NCBI GenBank assembly: GCA_016648135.1
Contig: JADDOH010023172.1
Location: 62,001-126,000, forward strand
From: Agrypnia vestita
Taxonomy: Eukaryota; Arthropoda; Insecta; Trichoptera; Phryganeidae
DNA: 64,000 nt
Direction of reading: 5' to 3'
This document shows positions 1-10,573 of this stretch, one piece after another (position 1 is the first letter of the stretch; each line of letters starts with the position of its first letter). The notes under the pieces were generated by a model that did not search any database, had not been told where the DNA came from, and worked only from the letters and a program-made list of their open reading frames with translations. The position numbers were made by a program, and so were the translations under genes.

Positions 1-535
1 GATGATACTGCAGTTATATGTAATTTTTACATGGGATCTTTTTTACAGAACAAAGGCATTAACTCGCCGTTCCTCGGTTTTTTTGTGTTTTGTTTCCCTC
101 ATATCAGGATTGACACTTATTGGGCTCAACCAAATGATACATGGTCAGTAAGTACACCTCCACAAGTCAGAGTACTGTCAAAATCTTAGTTGAAAAAGGA
201 AAATTGGAAATGTAAAAGCAAAGCTAACATTATTTTGCTTAATTGTTTTGTCTCTGTCTTTCCATATTCTCGGGAGTATGTTTTATTCATCTTCGAGTTC
301 TTTTTGCGTAGATCTATGTCCCGGTCGAACTATATAGTATTCTATAACATATGTCGAACTATAAGTTTGTGATGATGATGATCTACATCCAACGTCTTTA
401 AGATGGTCTATTTCTGAGCAAACTGCTTGGTCACAGACTCTATTTTTCTTAATAGTATTTCCATTTCTCTGTACAAGCATATTTCGTCTTAATTAAAACA
501 AATCGTGGTTGGCTCGCAGAGACGAATCTAAGTAA
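1..535. other. Unassigned A+T-rich DNA
   Basis: No gene or repeat is recognised. Two short open frames on opposite strands overlap near 283-372 and look like chance. Confidence 0.5.
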
Positions 536-787
536 AGTATGTATGGGAGTCTTTTTTGGGCGTTTACAGGGCTTATAACCATTTTTAAGGTTGGCTAAAG
601 TGATCACTTTACACAATGTAAACCGATTTCATTCAAAATCAAATACACATTTATCAAATGTATTATATATACATGTTATTTGCGTACCTTATTAACATTA
701 TTTGAAACAACTTCGCCACTGCCATCTATGATTGAAATTTGTCGTTCCCATGAAACAGTATGTAGATGTCGCCGCTGGTATATGAGA
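536..787 (-). repeat. Dispersed repeat Rep1, copy 1 (near full length)
   Basis: In reverse complement this matches 43435-43634 and, in part, 851-1004. Shared landmarks in element order are AGCGACATCTA, CATGGGAA, ACAAATTT, ATAGATGGC, GTGTAAAGTG and a terminal AAAAAAGACTCCCATA. About 85 bp at roughly 622-705 has no counterpart in the 43 kb copy, so it is probably a secondary insertion. No coding potential or clear terminal repeats are visible. It could be a SINE tail or a non-autonomous DNA element; the class is unknown. Confidence 0.6.
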
Positions 788-850
788 CTATTTTTACTAG
801 AGTATGAAACAATTTATTTTTAAATTGTATGTGATTTTCGTCATATATAC

Positions 851-1004
851 GTACATGGAAATGACAAATTTCAACCATATATTTGATCTTGGGTGGAATC
901 GGTGAACGTTACCTTGTGTAAAGTGATTACTTAAGTTCAGTAATGCCAGTCTTAATTTTGGTCGTAATCCATGTAAGCGCCCAATAAATGCTTCCATACA
1001 TTCT
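851..1004 (+). repeat. Dispersed repeat Rep1, copy 2 (5'-truncated)
   Basis: This shares GGTGAACGTTAC, TGTAAAGTG and the GGTCGTAA..AAGCGCCCA end region with the other two Rep1 copies. It lies in the opposite orientation to the copy at 536-787, so the two form a large imperfect inverted repeat around an A+T-rich centre. Confidence 0.55.
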
Positions 1005-1870
1005 ATCGCATTTTTATAGCTTCGTATCTCTGAGACATTATCTTAATTAATGATATCTCTCTGTGGAATAAATCTAGTAATCGTTTTCTCAGAAAAATAG
1101 TTCTTTTTAACAGTTTCCCGCGCCATGATTATATTTATAAATAACATAAAAGATAAATTGAATTGGTTAACGAAATGATAATTATGATTTGTATTACGGA
1201 ACCCTTGCAACGTTCCCTTTTCATATTAATGTAGCGCACTTCTTTAGTAGCCATTGTTCCTGAGGAATATTGTGAGACTCGCTGTTATTGACTCCACCTC
1301 GTGTGAACGGATCCGCGTGTCTTCAAACCGCTGTATATTTTAATTTTATTACTCGGTGGCTTGTTACGCGTACGATCCCATGCAGCAATAATACAACAAT
1401 CAGAAAATGGCCGACACTACATTAATGCTGGTTTTATAAATATACAATGGGTTGTCATTTTGCAACTAGCCCGATTAGATTCAATAGCTCATTTCATTCT
1501 GCACCATTAGTGATGGAATTCAGTTTGAGACTATAAGAGTATCAGTGAAAAATCAATATAATCTAAACTACTCGTCCAAACAATGTTGTGTGAATGGCAA
1601 TTTGTATCTACATAAAATTTCCATGACGGTAAGCAAATTTATTTTGATAAGAATTTAACATTACATACTTAAAATACCCCCGACAGATTAAAATTAATTT
1701 TAAATACACCTTTATTTTATTCATATTTTATCAATTTGTGTATTAAACTTAACATATAGGTATATGCCGTTGTGGATTTTTTTATATAACTTTTTGAGTT
1801 TTATTTCTTCTTTATAGAAATTATTTAAATATCTCTCACCGTTAAGGCAGCGTTCGTAAAAAAACGCATC
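1005..1870. other. Unassigned DNA
   Basis: No gene is seen. The stretch 1230-1430 is less A+T-rich than its flanks but has no open frame of note and matches nothing else in the window. Confidence 0.4.
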
Positions 1871-2046
1871 GCTCAACCATTTTTTCGTCGACTTTAGTTG
1901 TAAAATAGGAGAATATGTAGCCTATAGCCACCCTAAAAGTCCATTCTAAATATTGGTTAAAGGAATTTTGAAAACATATGAGTAGTTTCGAAGATTACTG
2001 CCTACATCCAAACTTACAACTTATCTCTTTTTATATTAGTATAGAT
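1871..2046 (+). repeat. Dispersed repeat Rep2, copy 1
   Basis: This matches 6967-7178 in the same orientation. Shared blocks are TTAGTTGTAAAATAGG, AAAGTCCATTCTAAATA, GAGTAGTTTCG and CTACATCCAAACTTACAA, followed by a TATTAGTATAGAT-like end. Tails ending in this sequence are very common in lepidopteran genomes and mark decayed retroelement-type repeats. The exact family is not determined here. Confidence 0.6.
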
Positions 2047-2289
2047 GAAATGATTAAATAAGTACATATATAGAAAATTTAATTATCGAAAAAATATGTG
2101 GTTAATCGGAATGTTTTCCTTGCCGGGGAACGACGATATAAATTTTGACATAGCAAACAACCGTGAGTAGTGCACGCTAGGTGACTATAATAAATAGATA
2201 GGTGAGAATAATAAATAAATAATAAATAAAAATAAATCCACCACACAGACAACCAAAATGTATAGATATGAACTATTGTAAATTTCTTG

Positions 2290-2544
2290 ATACTGAGGGT
2301 CTGGTTCTAATACGTTTAATTTGTTAAAAAAAAATACTAGGTACGAGCTTACTTGTAAACAAATAAAACAAAAAGTAAATAAGTCGCGCCTTATTACAAA
2401 AATACGTTTTTACTTAAAGCGATTCGGTTTGGAATGAAATTATAAAACATTTGAGAAACAGTGTAAAAAATACGCTTTCTTTACTAAGGGATTTAATTAT
2501 GCAATAATAATAAATAATCTAAACGGCGCTATACAAATTATCCA

Positions 2545-2587
<43 letters not shown>

Positions 2588-2725
2588 GCATTATTAAAAT
2601 ATCTAAAATATATGCGAGGTGGGACATACTTCCGCTGTATCCCAATCTCCTCGCATATAGAGGGGGCTCAGTTCATCTCTATGCATTTTTATGTGTGATT
2701 AATCCATTTTTATCTGTATAATAAT
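2290..2725 (+). repeat. Dispersed repeat Rep3, copy 1, interrupted
   Basis: This is a diverged direct match to 54510-54845. Shared blocks in order are GGTCTGGTTC, AATACGTTT, AAAATACT, GAGCTT, TATTACAAAAATAC, GTTTGGAA, TTAACTGC, CATACTTCCGCTGT, TCCCAATC, CCTCGC and TTCATCTCT. Relative to the second copy it has an insertion at about 2455-2584 that contains the CR1-type tail. A hairpin-forming pair GCGAGG / CCTCGC near 2616-2657 is kept in both copies. Confidence 0.6.
2522..2584 (+). mobile_element. 3' end of a CR1/L2-type LINE with (ATT)n tail
   Basis: The segment ACGGCGCTATACAAATTATC is followed by about 13 ATT units. The same junction occurs at 49970-50000 after a recognisable LINE coding end, and in reverse at 31536-31600. 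Short microsatellite tails are typical of CR1/L2-type non-LTR retrotransposons. Only the last ~25 bp of the element plus the tail are present. It sits inside Rep3, so it is younger than Rep3. Confidence 0.65.
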
Positions 2726-3637
2726 GGAATATCTGACGATTAATATAGTTTTGTTTAAATAAAAACACTGTGAAGATGTAATATTTAGAACGTAAACTTA
2801 TATGTATAGTTTTGATCTATAGTTTTGAGAGGAGAAGCGCCTCTCATGATCAGGTGTAATTAATAACTTACTTAATAATAGGTACCTAAATACAGAAATG
2901 TTTTCCACTTATTCGAGTAGAGTAGCAGGTTGTGTAGTGGGAAGGATTGTTTTGTCTTTTGAAGAATTATTAGATCAAGGATCAGTGTGTCAAATTAATC
3001 AATAACTTTGAGAATATAGATTCATTCAATTTGTTTTAGGGTAGCTTCACAATATAATGTGCATTATTAAAAGACAAAATGATTATATATTTAAGTTGCT
3101 TTATTTCGAGTGAAAAATTCTTCGACGTCATCATCATCCTGCTGAAGTGCCCTGTCTCGCGCGTGTCCCCGACTCCCGTAAGACACTAATGTGATGGTAC
3201 CTCACTGAAGTATTCACGGCAGGCCGCGGCGGAATAAAACAATGCCTGGAGCCTATTTAGTATTCAAGGTTTCTAACCGCGAGATGTACATGTGTATTTC
3301 CTTTAGACGCCAACCTATCGGCGAACGTACGCCTAGCCTCCTAAGCATACACAACACCACTCAGTACGTGCACTTATGTTCGGAACTCCGGGGTTCATAT
3401 TGCTTCAGCATCGGTCCACCGTGCTGCCACTTCTTAATTGCGATTTTCTTTTAAATTTATAAGGCGTCAAGAGTTTTACAATTATTTGGTCTACCATTAA
3501 ACAAATATAATATTATTAATCGATATGACGAGAATCATAGCGCACGTATCACGTTGAGTATGCATCAAGAGAAGCAGTCCCTCTCATTGTCACGTATCTC
3601 GAAACTTTTGGTAAACGGATAATTCAGAGTTAACTTA
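2726..3637. other. Unassigned DNA
   Basis: No gene is recognised. The segment 3130-3450 is G+C-richer and holds a 70-codon open frame (3242-3454, +) with no recognisable motif. Short motifs like AGAAGCGCCTCTCAT near 2833 recur at about 3568 and 39800, but they are too short to define a family. Confidence 0.4.
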
Positions 3638-3760
3638 ACAAAATGTTATTTATGTTAGTATATAACCACTAAAAATTACTTTTTTATCCACCGGTTTCGA
3701 GACGTAACCCATCTCTTCATCAGGACAACCACTACACCAGCATACCTACCTACACGCACT
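3638..3760 (-). repeat. Hammerhead-bearing repeat H1, copy a
   Basis: In reverse complement this shares with 5596-5705 the tail TTTTAGTGGTTATATACTAA followed by CATAAATAACATTTTG, and with 27950-28065 the leader TAGTG..TTG..CCTGA and the tail TAGTGGTT..ACTAACAT. The middle of all three is the ribozyme-like core annotated separately. No coding sequence is present. The best guess is the terminal region of a Penelope-like or other short non-autonomous retroelement. Confidence 0.65.
3684..3728 (-). ncRNA. Predicted type I hammerhead ribozyme-like motif (H1a)
   Basis: Reading the minus strand, CTGATGA (3723-3717) is followed by one unpaired A and stem II GAGA/TCTC around a 9-base loop. Then come GAAAC (3698-3694), CG, and GT (3691-3690). 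Position 17 is G, which is unfavourable for cleavage. Stem I is TTGTC (3728-3724) against GATAA (3688-3684), five pairs with one G-U. CTGANGA, GAA and the ACNNGT mini-stem III match the hammerhead core. The extra A next to stem II is not canonical. Activity is unproven. Confidence 0.5.
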
Positions 3761-5149
3761 ACATACCACAATGATAGTATTATTTACATACCAACACCTT
3801 CCCACAATACCTACTCTTCACATGCATGTTACTCTAATTAAAGGCCTACATGCACTAAGTTTCTTATCAAAAAGGAATAAAAGTTTGAATAGAGAAGTGA
3901 GGGAGACGGAGTGGATTTATGGGGAGTGTTGACAAATCTTGATTCCTGATAACTTTAAATCAAATAGAGGACTGTAGGGGAAATTTATTTGATTATTTAT
4001 TAGAGGATCTTGTTTTTTATGGCTTTACGAATATAAGGTTAGCTAATCATCTGCTAATACACATTCGTATGGCCTTAATTTCCTCAATCTCCTCCGTAAT
4101 TTACTCCCACGTAATTTTGTAGTATGGATCTTTATAATTAGTATACATCTTGTTCATTAGTTTTTGCTATTGTAAATTAGTTAAGATTGTTATCTAAATA
4201 AATTATTTCGTACAGATCCTCTGTCCGAAAACAAAACTAATAAACGGAATTACGTTATTAATTCAACTAAAACCGGCGTTACTTTAAAAACAAGCGGCTA
4301 CACATGGGCCGGAGTAATATTTTAGTATTTTAGAAGTTACCAATTGTTCCCGGGGGGTTTTCCATAATTCATGAGAAAACGTCGGGTAAGCTACCTTTTC
4401 TAAGACCCCCAATGTTGTTGATCCTGGGCCGCTATCCGGTTAATATAAAATGACGATTTTCCGAGGGACACAATGTGTAATGTAAAGGCTTATGTGGCGT
4501 TCGGCAATATCCGGGAAAATTTATAAGAATATTTATAAGATCGATAATATGATAGTAAATCCAACCTTTGTAACGTGGGCGGAGGGTAACTAACATATTA
4601 AAAACTTTTTGAACCGACGCTCGTTCGCCGTTTCTCGCACTCGAGGTTTGATTCCGCGGCCGATCCTTTTGGCTAATCAAACTTGTAACAACTTTCCTAG
4701 AACCCTCCAACTCTGCGCCAGATCGTGATGCAACTTATAACGAGCTTCGCGCTTCGAGACGGGATCAAATCAAAACATCGGGAAGCTACTGTTAAATATT
4801 TCCCTATGCATACACAGTGGAAGACGCGGTTGTACGTTGATGCTTTGTTCGAATACCGCATTCTAATTGATCGTAATGGCAGTTCATGAATTGATCTGAT
4901 CACTTTGCATCTGGTGATAATTGCCTCAGTTAGTCAGACTCGTTCCTCATATTAAATTCAAATTAGCCAGACGCGACATCCACAACACGTTTCTACTCAT
5001 TCAATTTGGTGGCTTCATTCCTCTCCAATTTAACTTGCTGATAAATTTCGTTCAGTTCAGTGTCAATAAAACTCTGTTTATCCACTCGCTTGTCCCGCAT
5101 TTTAACAAACACTTCAAAAGGAAAAGAAAGACAAATAGAAAGGAAAGGT
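3761..5149. other. Unassigned DNA
   Basis: No gene is recognised. The longest frames are 92 codons (4432-4710, -), 68 codons (4697-4903, -) and 101 codons (4921-5226, +). None shows a family motif, and the last runs into Rep4. Treat them as chance frames. Confidence 0.4.
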
Positions 5150-5462
5150 TTAGTTATCTAACCCACGGAACAATTGAATATAACTTCGTTAACTGCATTA
5201 CGGATGTTCGTAAACGTCACTTTTAGCTATGTCGCCTTAAATCACAATAAATCTCTATTTATGGAAGCTTTTGGTAAAAGTGATTCAAGAAAATGCCAAA
5301 TTCCTTCAATGTATTTCGACGGTCCCTACACATACTGTCGAACCTGAAAAAAAATCGGTTTTCGCTTTAATGTCTTAAACAATCCAATTTACTCTACGTA
5401 TTATATTTTCGGACAATGTTTAGAAAATGTTTAAAAAAAATTTTCGTTTTAAAAAAATGCAA
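5150..5462 (+). repeat. Direct duplicate Rep4, copy 1
   Basis: This matches 6267-6568 in the same orientation, about 1.1 kb downstream. Shared blocks are AGTTATCTAACCCA, GGAACAATTGAAT, CTGCATTACGGATGTTCGTA, GATTCAAGAAAAT, ATACTGTCGAA and TATTTTCGGACA. Small indels and substitutions run throughout, so this is an old duplication or two copies of one repeat. The interval between the copies contains hammerhead copy H1b. Confidence 0.65.
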
Positions 5463-5595
5463 TCGCTTTACGCTTCACAAAATTGTCTGATGAACACAAG
5501 CCTTAAAGCCTTCGATAGCCTACTGAAAACAATAAGAGATACAAAAAGTTTATTATGAAAAACTTTTAAATGTCGAAAGATTGTTTTTTATAATT

Positions 5596-5705
5596 TTTTA
5601 TTTAATATAATAAGTTTTGACGAAGAGACCGGTTACGTTTCGAAACCGGAAGGCAAAAAAAAAAATTTTAGTGGTTATATACTAACATAAATAACATTTT
5701 GCTAT
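5596..5705 (+). repeat. Hammerhead-bearing repeat H1, copy b
   Basis: The core reads TTGACGA (5617-5623), one A, GAGA, a 9-base loop, TTTC, GAAAC (5642-5646), CGGA. The stem II change TCTC to TTTC keeps pairing through a G-U. The core C3 is T and stem III has lost its T, so this copy is more decayed than H1a and H1c. The tail from TTTTAGTGG to AACATTTTG matches copy a closely. Confidence 0.55.
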
Positions 5706-6266
5706 CAAAAGCCATTTGCAGATCTACAAATGCACAGAATTTTTTTTTAATTGAATTGAATTGAATTTTTCTCTAAAACTTCCTCCGTCAATACTTGACG
5801 ACGATTATTTATGAACCACTTCTATTCCGAATTCCTCTCAATCAACATATCACACCAATTAGACCACGTAGATTCGTGACTTCTTTTCAAAGGTCTCATC
5901 TAAAATTGCAAAACGGACATAAATAAATACATCTTGTTTGTTTTTGAGTGTCAAGTTAACAATCACCAATAACAATCTTGTTACTTGAATACGGCTGAAT
6001 ATATGCGCATAGTTTTCTCTTTATACCCTTTGTACTCCTGGCGTAAATTTTCCAGTGATATTATTTGTTTATAGATCAGACATTATTCTGATGATAAGAA
6101 TATTGTTTTAAAGTTTCGCTTTCCGTTAGGTAAATTGATCAATTCCCCACTGCTCGTGTGAACAAGTTGATAACATCGGCGTCGACTGCAAGCGGCACAC
6201 ATTGAATCTGTTCTCGCCCCTAAGTTGATATGTTATTAACCCTCTTACGACTCTACCGGGTGCTCG

Positions 6267-6568
6267 GTTAAGTTATCTAACCCATGGAACAATTGAATCC
6301 AACTTCGTAAACTGCATTACGGATGTTCGTAAGCGTCTCCCAGCTGTCTTGCGGGATTTACCGATGTCACTTTAAATCTCACTAAATCTTTGTTTGTAAA
6401 AATGATTCAAGAAAATTTCAAATTACTGCATTGTATAACGGAAGTCCCTACGTATACTGTCGAATCTGCAAAAATTCGGTTTGCATTTTAATATTTTAAA
6501 TTATCCGATTTGCTCTATATTTTCGGACAGTGTTAAAAAAAAGTTGAATTTTCGTTTAAATAAAAGCC
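6267..6568 (+). repeat. Direct duplicate Rep4, copy 2
   Basis: This is the second copy of the 5150-5462 segment, with the same block order. It has about 20 extra bases (CCCAGCTGTCTTGCGGGATT) after the conserved GGATGTTCGTAAGCGT. It ends directly against LINE-A. Confidence 0.65.
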
Positions 6569-6958
6569 CCACACCCTTCTATCCTGACACACAACTCTCT
6601 GCCAACTCTTGCCTCGTCCACATTCATACATCTTTGCATGCCAGCTCGACAATTTTTGAGGCTCCTAACAGGACCATATTCCAGTATCTGATTAATATAG
6701 TTATGCCACGTCTTCCGCGATCATTTTCTCTTTCTGGTGCCGTCAAAAATCGCGTCATATATCTTTCTTAACATTCATTCTTCATTCATTCGCTCAACAT
6801 GCCCAAACCATCTGAAAGACCCTTTTTTTTAAAATTGTATTCACTATGCTAAGATAAGCTTTACATTATTTCATAATATATTCATTCTTTACTCTATCTT
6901 AAATGCACACACTTCGAAGTGATCTCATTTTCACTGCATTCAGTCTACTCTGGTTCAT
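6569..6958 (-). mobile_element. LINE-A 3' region, decayed reverse-transcriptase end
   Basis: Read on the minus strand this matches other LINE-A copies. It has the GTTGAGCGAAT block (end of the RWFGHVER coding stretch) and GACGTGGCATAACTA, then CAAAAATTGTCGAGCTGGCA and a CAGGATAG end. Frameshifts and stops break the frame. LINE-A is a non-LTR retrotransposon; only 3'-terminal pieces of about 150-600 bp occur here, as expected of 5'-truncated copies. Confidence 0.65.
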
Positions 6959-6966
6959 CAAAAATG

Positions 6967-7178
6967 GATCAATCGACCATTTTTTTGACTACTTAAGTTG
7001 TAAAATAGGTAACGACGAAAAGCTCTTTTATTTTAACAGGATTATATTTAGCCTTTGTCCACCTGAAAGTCCATTCTAAATACTGTTGAAATTATTTTTG
7101 AAATCGAACGAGTAGTTTCGCAGATTATCTCCTACATCCAAACTTACAAACTTTACCATTTTATATATTAGTATACAT
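6967..7178 (+). repeat. Dispersed repeat Rep2, copy 2
   Basis: This is a direct match to 1871-2046 with about 35 extra bases (roughly 7010-7045) and the same CTACATCCAAACTTACAA and TATTAGTATACAT end. Confidence 0.6.
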
Positions 7179-8532
7179 ATTACTAAATCCGTCGACGAGA
7201 CATTCTGTTACTCTCGAAACTTGAGTTGTATATATATAATTAAATTCAAGTAGAGTGATAAATGTTTTTGGTGCTCTATTGAAACTGGTATAATTGATTT
7301 TGGTATTTAAGTCGTCGGCTTAATTTTATTGTCAATTTTTTTCCTTATTAGCACAATATTCTGTGTATAAAGGTATTTTTGTGGGCATGTGCTTGTTATA
7401 TAAATAACTTAATAAATAAATTGATGTTCGTCTAATGATCCGGTATAGGTGGTTCGAGCCCCATTCCGCGACACCAACTAGTTAGTCCTATTTTCATAGC
7501 ACGAGCGTTTTGCTTATTTAAAAAAATTAAGAATATTGATGCGACAGGTATTTCGTGTTCCCATTTCTATTTTTAAAAAATGTTGCGTTGACACATTTAA
7601 TCGCGACATGTACGATATATTACTATTGCCCATCGATTGTGTGGCATTGAAACGACATAATAGCATTCCGATCGCGACTTGCATGATGTCCCCAGTGTGG
7701 TATATGCGCTACCGGTTGTATTGTCATTCGGTGAAGTATCGAGACCTTGTTATAACGTGATTCATTTTCCCAATTCTCATTAGCATTTTGATTTCTCTTT
7801 GAAACTATCGCTGTATTCATTCGTTGGCTTGCTCTAAAAAATGGAAATATTTCACTTTTCGATTTAACTAATAATAAAATAGTTTTCTCGTCAATAAGAA
7901 AATCGTATTGCTTTGTTGAAATTTATGTTTTATTACATATTATATTTGGAATCATATTTTCAAGTAATATTGATATTTTATCTTCCTCCGTTATTGAATT
8001 GTTTTACCTTTTATGTGAACTAGGTACGCGGAAGCGGAAAAGTTTTAACTTATTAGTTAATATAAAATAATATGGCTGAGACCCACACACACGCAACGCA
8101 CACACGGTACTATGCAGGAGTATGTGTGTTGTTGCAATTGGTTTGCAATTGGTCAGGCGAAGTGGAAGAGCGCCCCTGGCGAGCAGCTGCCACGGGCCAA
8201 CAGTAGCAGATTTTGTCAAACCGCGAATCGAATTAAAGCACTGCCGGCTACTTGTTAATCACGCCACATGCGGCGGCTGTCTGTGCGTGCGTCCCCGCTA
8301 ACCGACCAACCAACAGCGGCCAGGCCAGCGACTGCGGGCGTCCGACCGAAATGGATCGAACGCGTTTTTGGCTTTATGTCCTCTGATGTGCTCGGATAGC
8401 TCCACTGCTTCATTCCGATTTTTCGCTAGTTTTGTTGGAATATTTTTCATTTTTGTATTTAGATTTATTGTTGTTGCTGAGACATTTAAATTCTTCAAAC
8501 ATTTTACATTTTCCTTTCCTTAAGGTCACCTA
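7179..8532. other. Unassigned DNA with a G+C-rich island
   Basis: No gene is recognised. At 7451 GGTTCGAGCCCCATTCC resembles a tRNA T-loop/B box, but no tRNA fold surrounds it. Overlapping opposite frames at 7536-7820 have no motif. Confidence 0.4.
8070..8360. other. G+C-rich, CpG-rich island
   Basis: This is a sharp local rise in G+C and CpG compared with the A+T-rich flanks. It contains a CACACACACGCAACGCACAC run and TGCGGCGGCTGTCTGTGCG. It could be a promoter or enhancer of a gene outside the window, or an old repeat. No coding frame is convincing. Confidence 0.3.
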
Positions 8533-8872
8533 ATCTAGAATCTTATGTAAAGCTGGTCTTAGCATAGTAGATCGAAGTAAAAAAGGGTCGCTCAGATGGT
8601 TTGAATGAATGAATCTGGAAAAATGGTAAGAAAAATATATGGCGCAAGAGTTGGCGGCACCAGAAAGAGTAACCGCGGTGGGCGTGGCATGATCAGATAA
8701 ACCAAATATTGGAGGATGGTGCTGTTAGGAGCCTCGACTCTTGTCGAGCTTGTATGTGAAGATGTATAAATGTGGATGAGGCGAGAGTTTTGTGTCAGGA
8801 CAGAAGATTGCGGCGCTCTATCCTATCTGCCTACTCCCGCGGAGAAATGGCATTATGGTAAGTAACTCTATA
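8533..8872 (+). mobile_element. LINE-A 3' end, plus orientation
   Basis: The conserved end is recognisable in translation. TGTCAGGACAGAAGA (CQDRR) is followed by CGGCGCTCTATCCTATCTGC (RRSILSA), then YSRG and the untranslated GGTAAG tail. Further upstream, GGGTCGCTCAGATGGTTTGA is a decayed SLRWFG stretch. The element is truncated at its 5' side and frameshifted. This is the best copy for reading LINE-A polarity. Confidence 0.7.
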
Positions 8873-10374
8873 ACTATACTTTTCCTCTTCTCTTAATATT
8901 CCCATTACAACATCAGTATTTTCAGCTCATTTTGTGAGTCATTTATTTTGATTTCCACCATATCAATTTACAAATTATATATTTGAAAGTAATCAGTTTC
9001 GATGAGAGACTCTCAAAACGTAGTAAAATAATAAAATATAGAAATATTATTAAACTCACGTAATAGTAACAAAGATAATGTTTTTTACCTAATTTATTAA
9101 TCATCTAACGCCAAATTCATTAATAATATAATCTAGAACTTTTTTACTTTTATAAGTCACAGGTTGTGGAATTGTACATAGAACACACGAACACAGAACA
9201 TATGTACCTATATAAATAAATTGATTTGCTTGTTGGCCTCGTTACTAAGATTAAGTGTGTAAATTTATATTTAAAAAAAAATATCTACAGATCTTTTGGT
9301 CATGGCACTTCAAAAATATATTGTATGCGTGCGTTATCGCTATCTATGCGAGAAAAATACAACCCAAATTGTAAACTATATGTGATTAAGAAATAAAATA
9401 AATAAAAACACCAAGTTATAGCTTCATGCTGGTCAGTAATGTGACAACCTGACAACGCTTGTACCCTTCAAGCGACATAAACCAAATTTTGCATAGTTAC
9501 TAAGACACAACGATAAACGTGGGCGCCCTTTCCACTAATAATAAATGTGTATTACATTGAAAGCCATCCGTTTCACATTTGCCTCATTATCACTCTAGGA
9601 CTCTTAGGACTCCTTTCCTACGTCCAAACCATATGTTTTAAATTATGTATCACTAAATCTAGATCCCAGGCTATCATAAGATTTAATTTTTCTTGAAGGA
9701 AAAAGTAGTGATTTTTTGATAATAAATTTGCAATAAAATTCTAATATATTCCGATATTATTTCTTGCCTTACTGTTAGCGACATTCCTAAAGTTCTCAAA
9801 CAGGGGTATTAAACTTTTCTTCGTCGTCTTCCTAGAAACGCATAGACAAGTCGAATAAATTATTTCCTCCGTTCATACACAAACATCCCTATTTGATAAG
9901 CAGGTGTGGGTATCTGGTAAACAACTAGGCATTTGCTTAAATCGCCCGAGCCAAGTCACTGTTGTGAACTTTCCTCCCCAATAGAAAGGCGGCGGTATGC
10001 TTAAGTACATTTAATTAAGTAATATGGTATCACATCGCTCGCTCCATTGTTGTATCTTCGAATACTGTTTTATGTTAAAACGGTAAACCCTCAGTACTCA
10101 AATATTCATCATCGTCGGGTTCTAGGGCCTGCTCGGAAACGTAGATAGGGGCCACGTCTGGTTGTTTACTAGGGTTGCCAATTATCACTGAAAATATTCC
10201 TGGGCATATGACAGGAAGAAGTGCTTTGTCAATTTAAAAACCAATGAATCTTTTAAGAAGTATTTGCCTTCTCTTTGTGATTTTTACAATTATTCATATG
10301 TGAGTTTACTCCGGCTCTACACACTCGCTGGGGCAACCCCGAGATAATAATTTACATGGAAATGGTTAAAAAGT
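8873..10374. other. Unassigned A+T-rich DNA
   Basis: No gene or clear repeat is seen over 1.5 kb. There are no open frames of note. Confidence 0.4.
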
Positions 10375-10376
10375 TA

Positions 10377-10571
10377 TTTTAACCAGATATTTTCGGTACA
10401 GTTATTTGGTATTTGTTTCTGATTGTATCGATGATTGATAACGGTAATTACGATAAAATAAAAATTTTGTCTAGTATCGATGGGTGTCCGTCGAACTGCA
10501 AAAACATTGTTGCCAATCATCGACGCAATCAGATACAAATCAAATAACGGTTAGTGTGTCACCGGTTAAAA
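10377..10571. mobile_element. MITE with ~60-bp inverted ends and TA target duplication
   Basis: The left end TTTTAACCAG and the right end GGTTAAAA are inverted and each is flanked by TA (10375-10376 and 10572-10573). Matching continues inward: TTATTTG, TATTTG, CTGATTG and TCGATGATTG on the left have reverse counterparts at about 10516-10555. It has no coding capacity, about 195 bp and a TA target, all consistent with a non-autonomous Tc1/mariner-superfamily element. The family is not identified. Confidence 0.65.
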
Positions 10572-10573
10572 TA

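Noticed and set aside
2544..2584. (ATT)n run as an independent microsatellite
   Set aside because: It directly follows a CR1-type 3' end also seen at 49970 and 31536, so it is the element's tail.
2918..2942. let-7-like string AGTAGCAGGTTGTGTAGT
   Set aside because: It lacks a base in the seed, has further mismatches, and no complementary arm lies within hairpin range.
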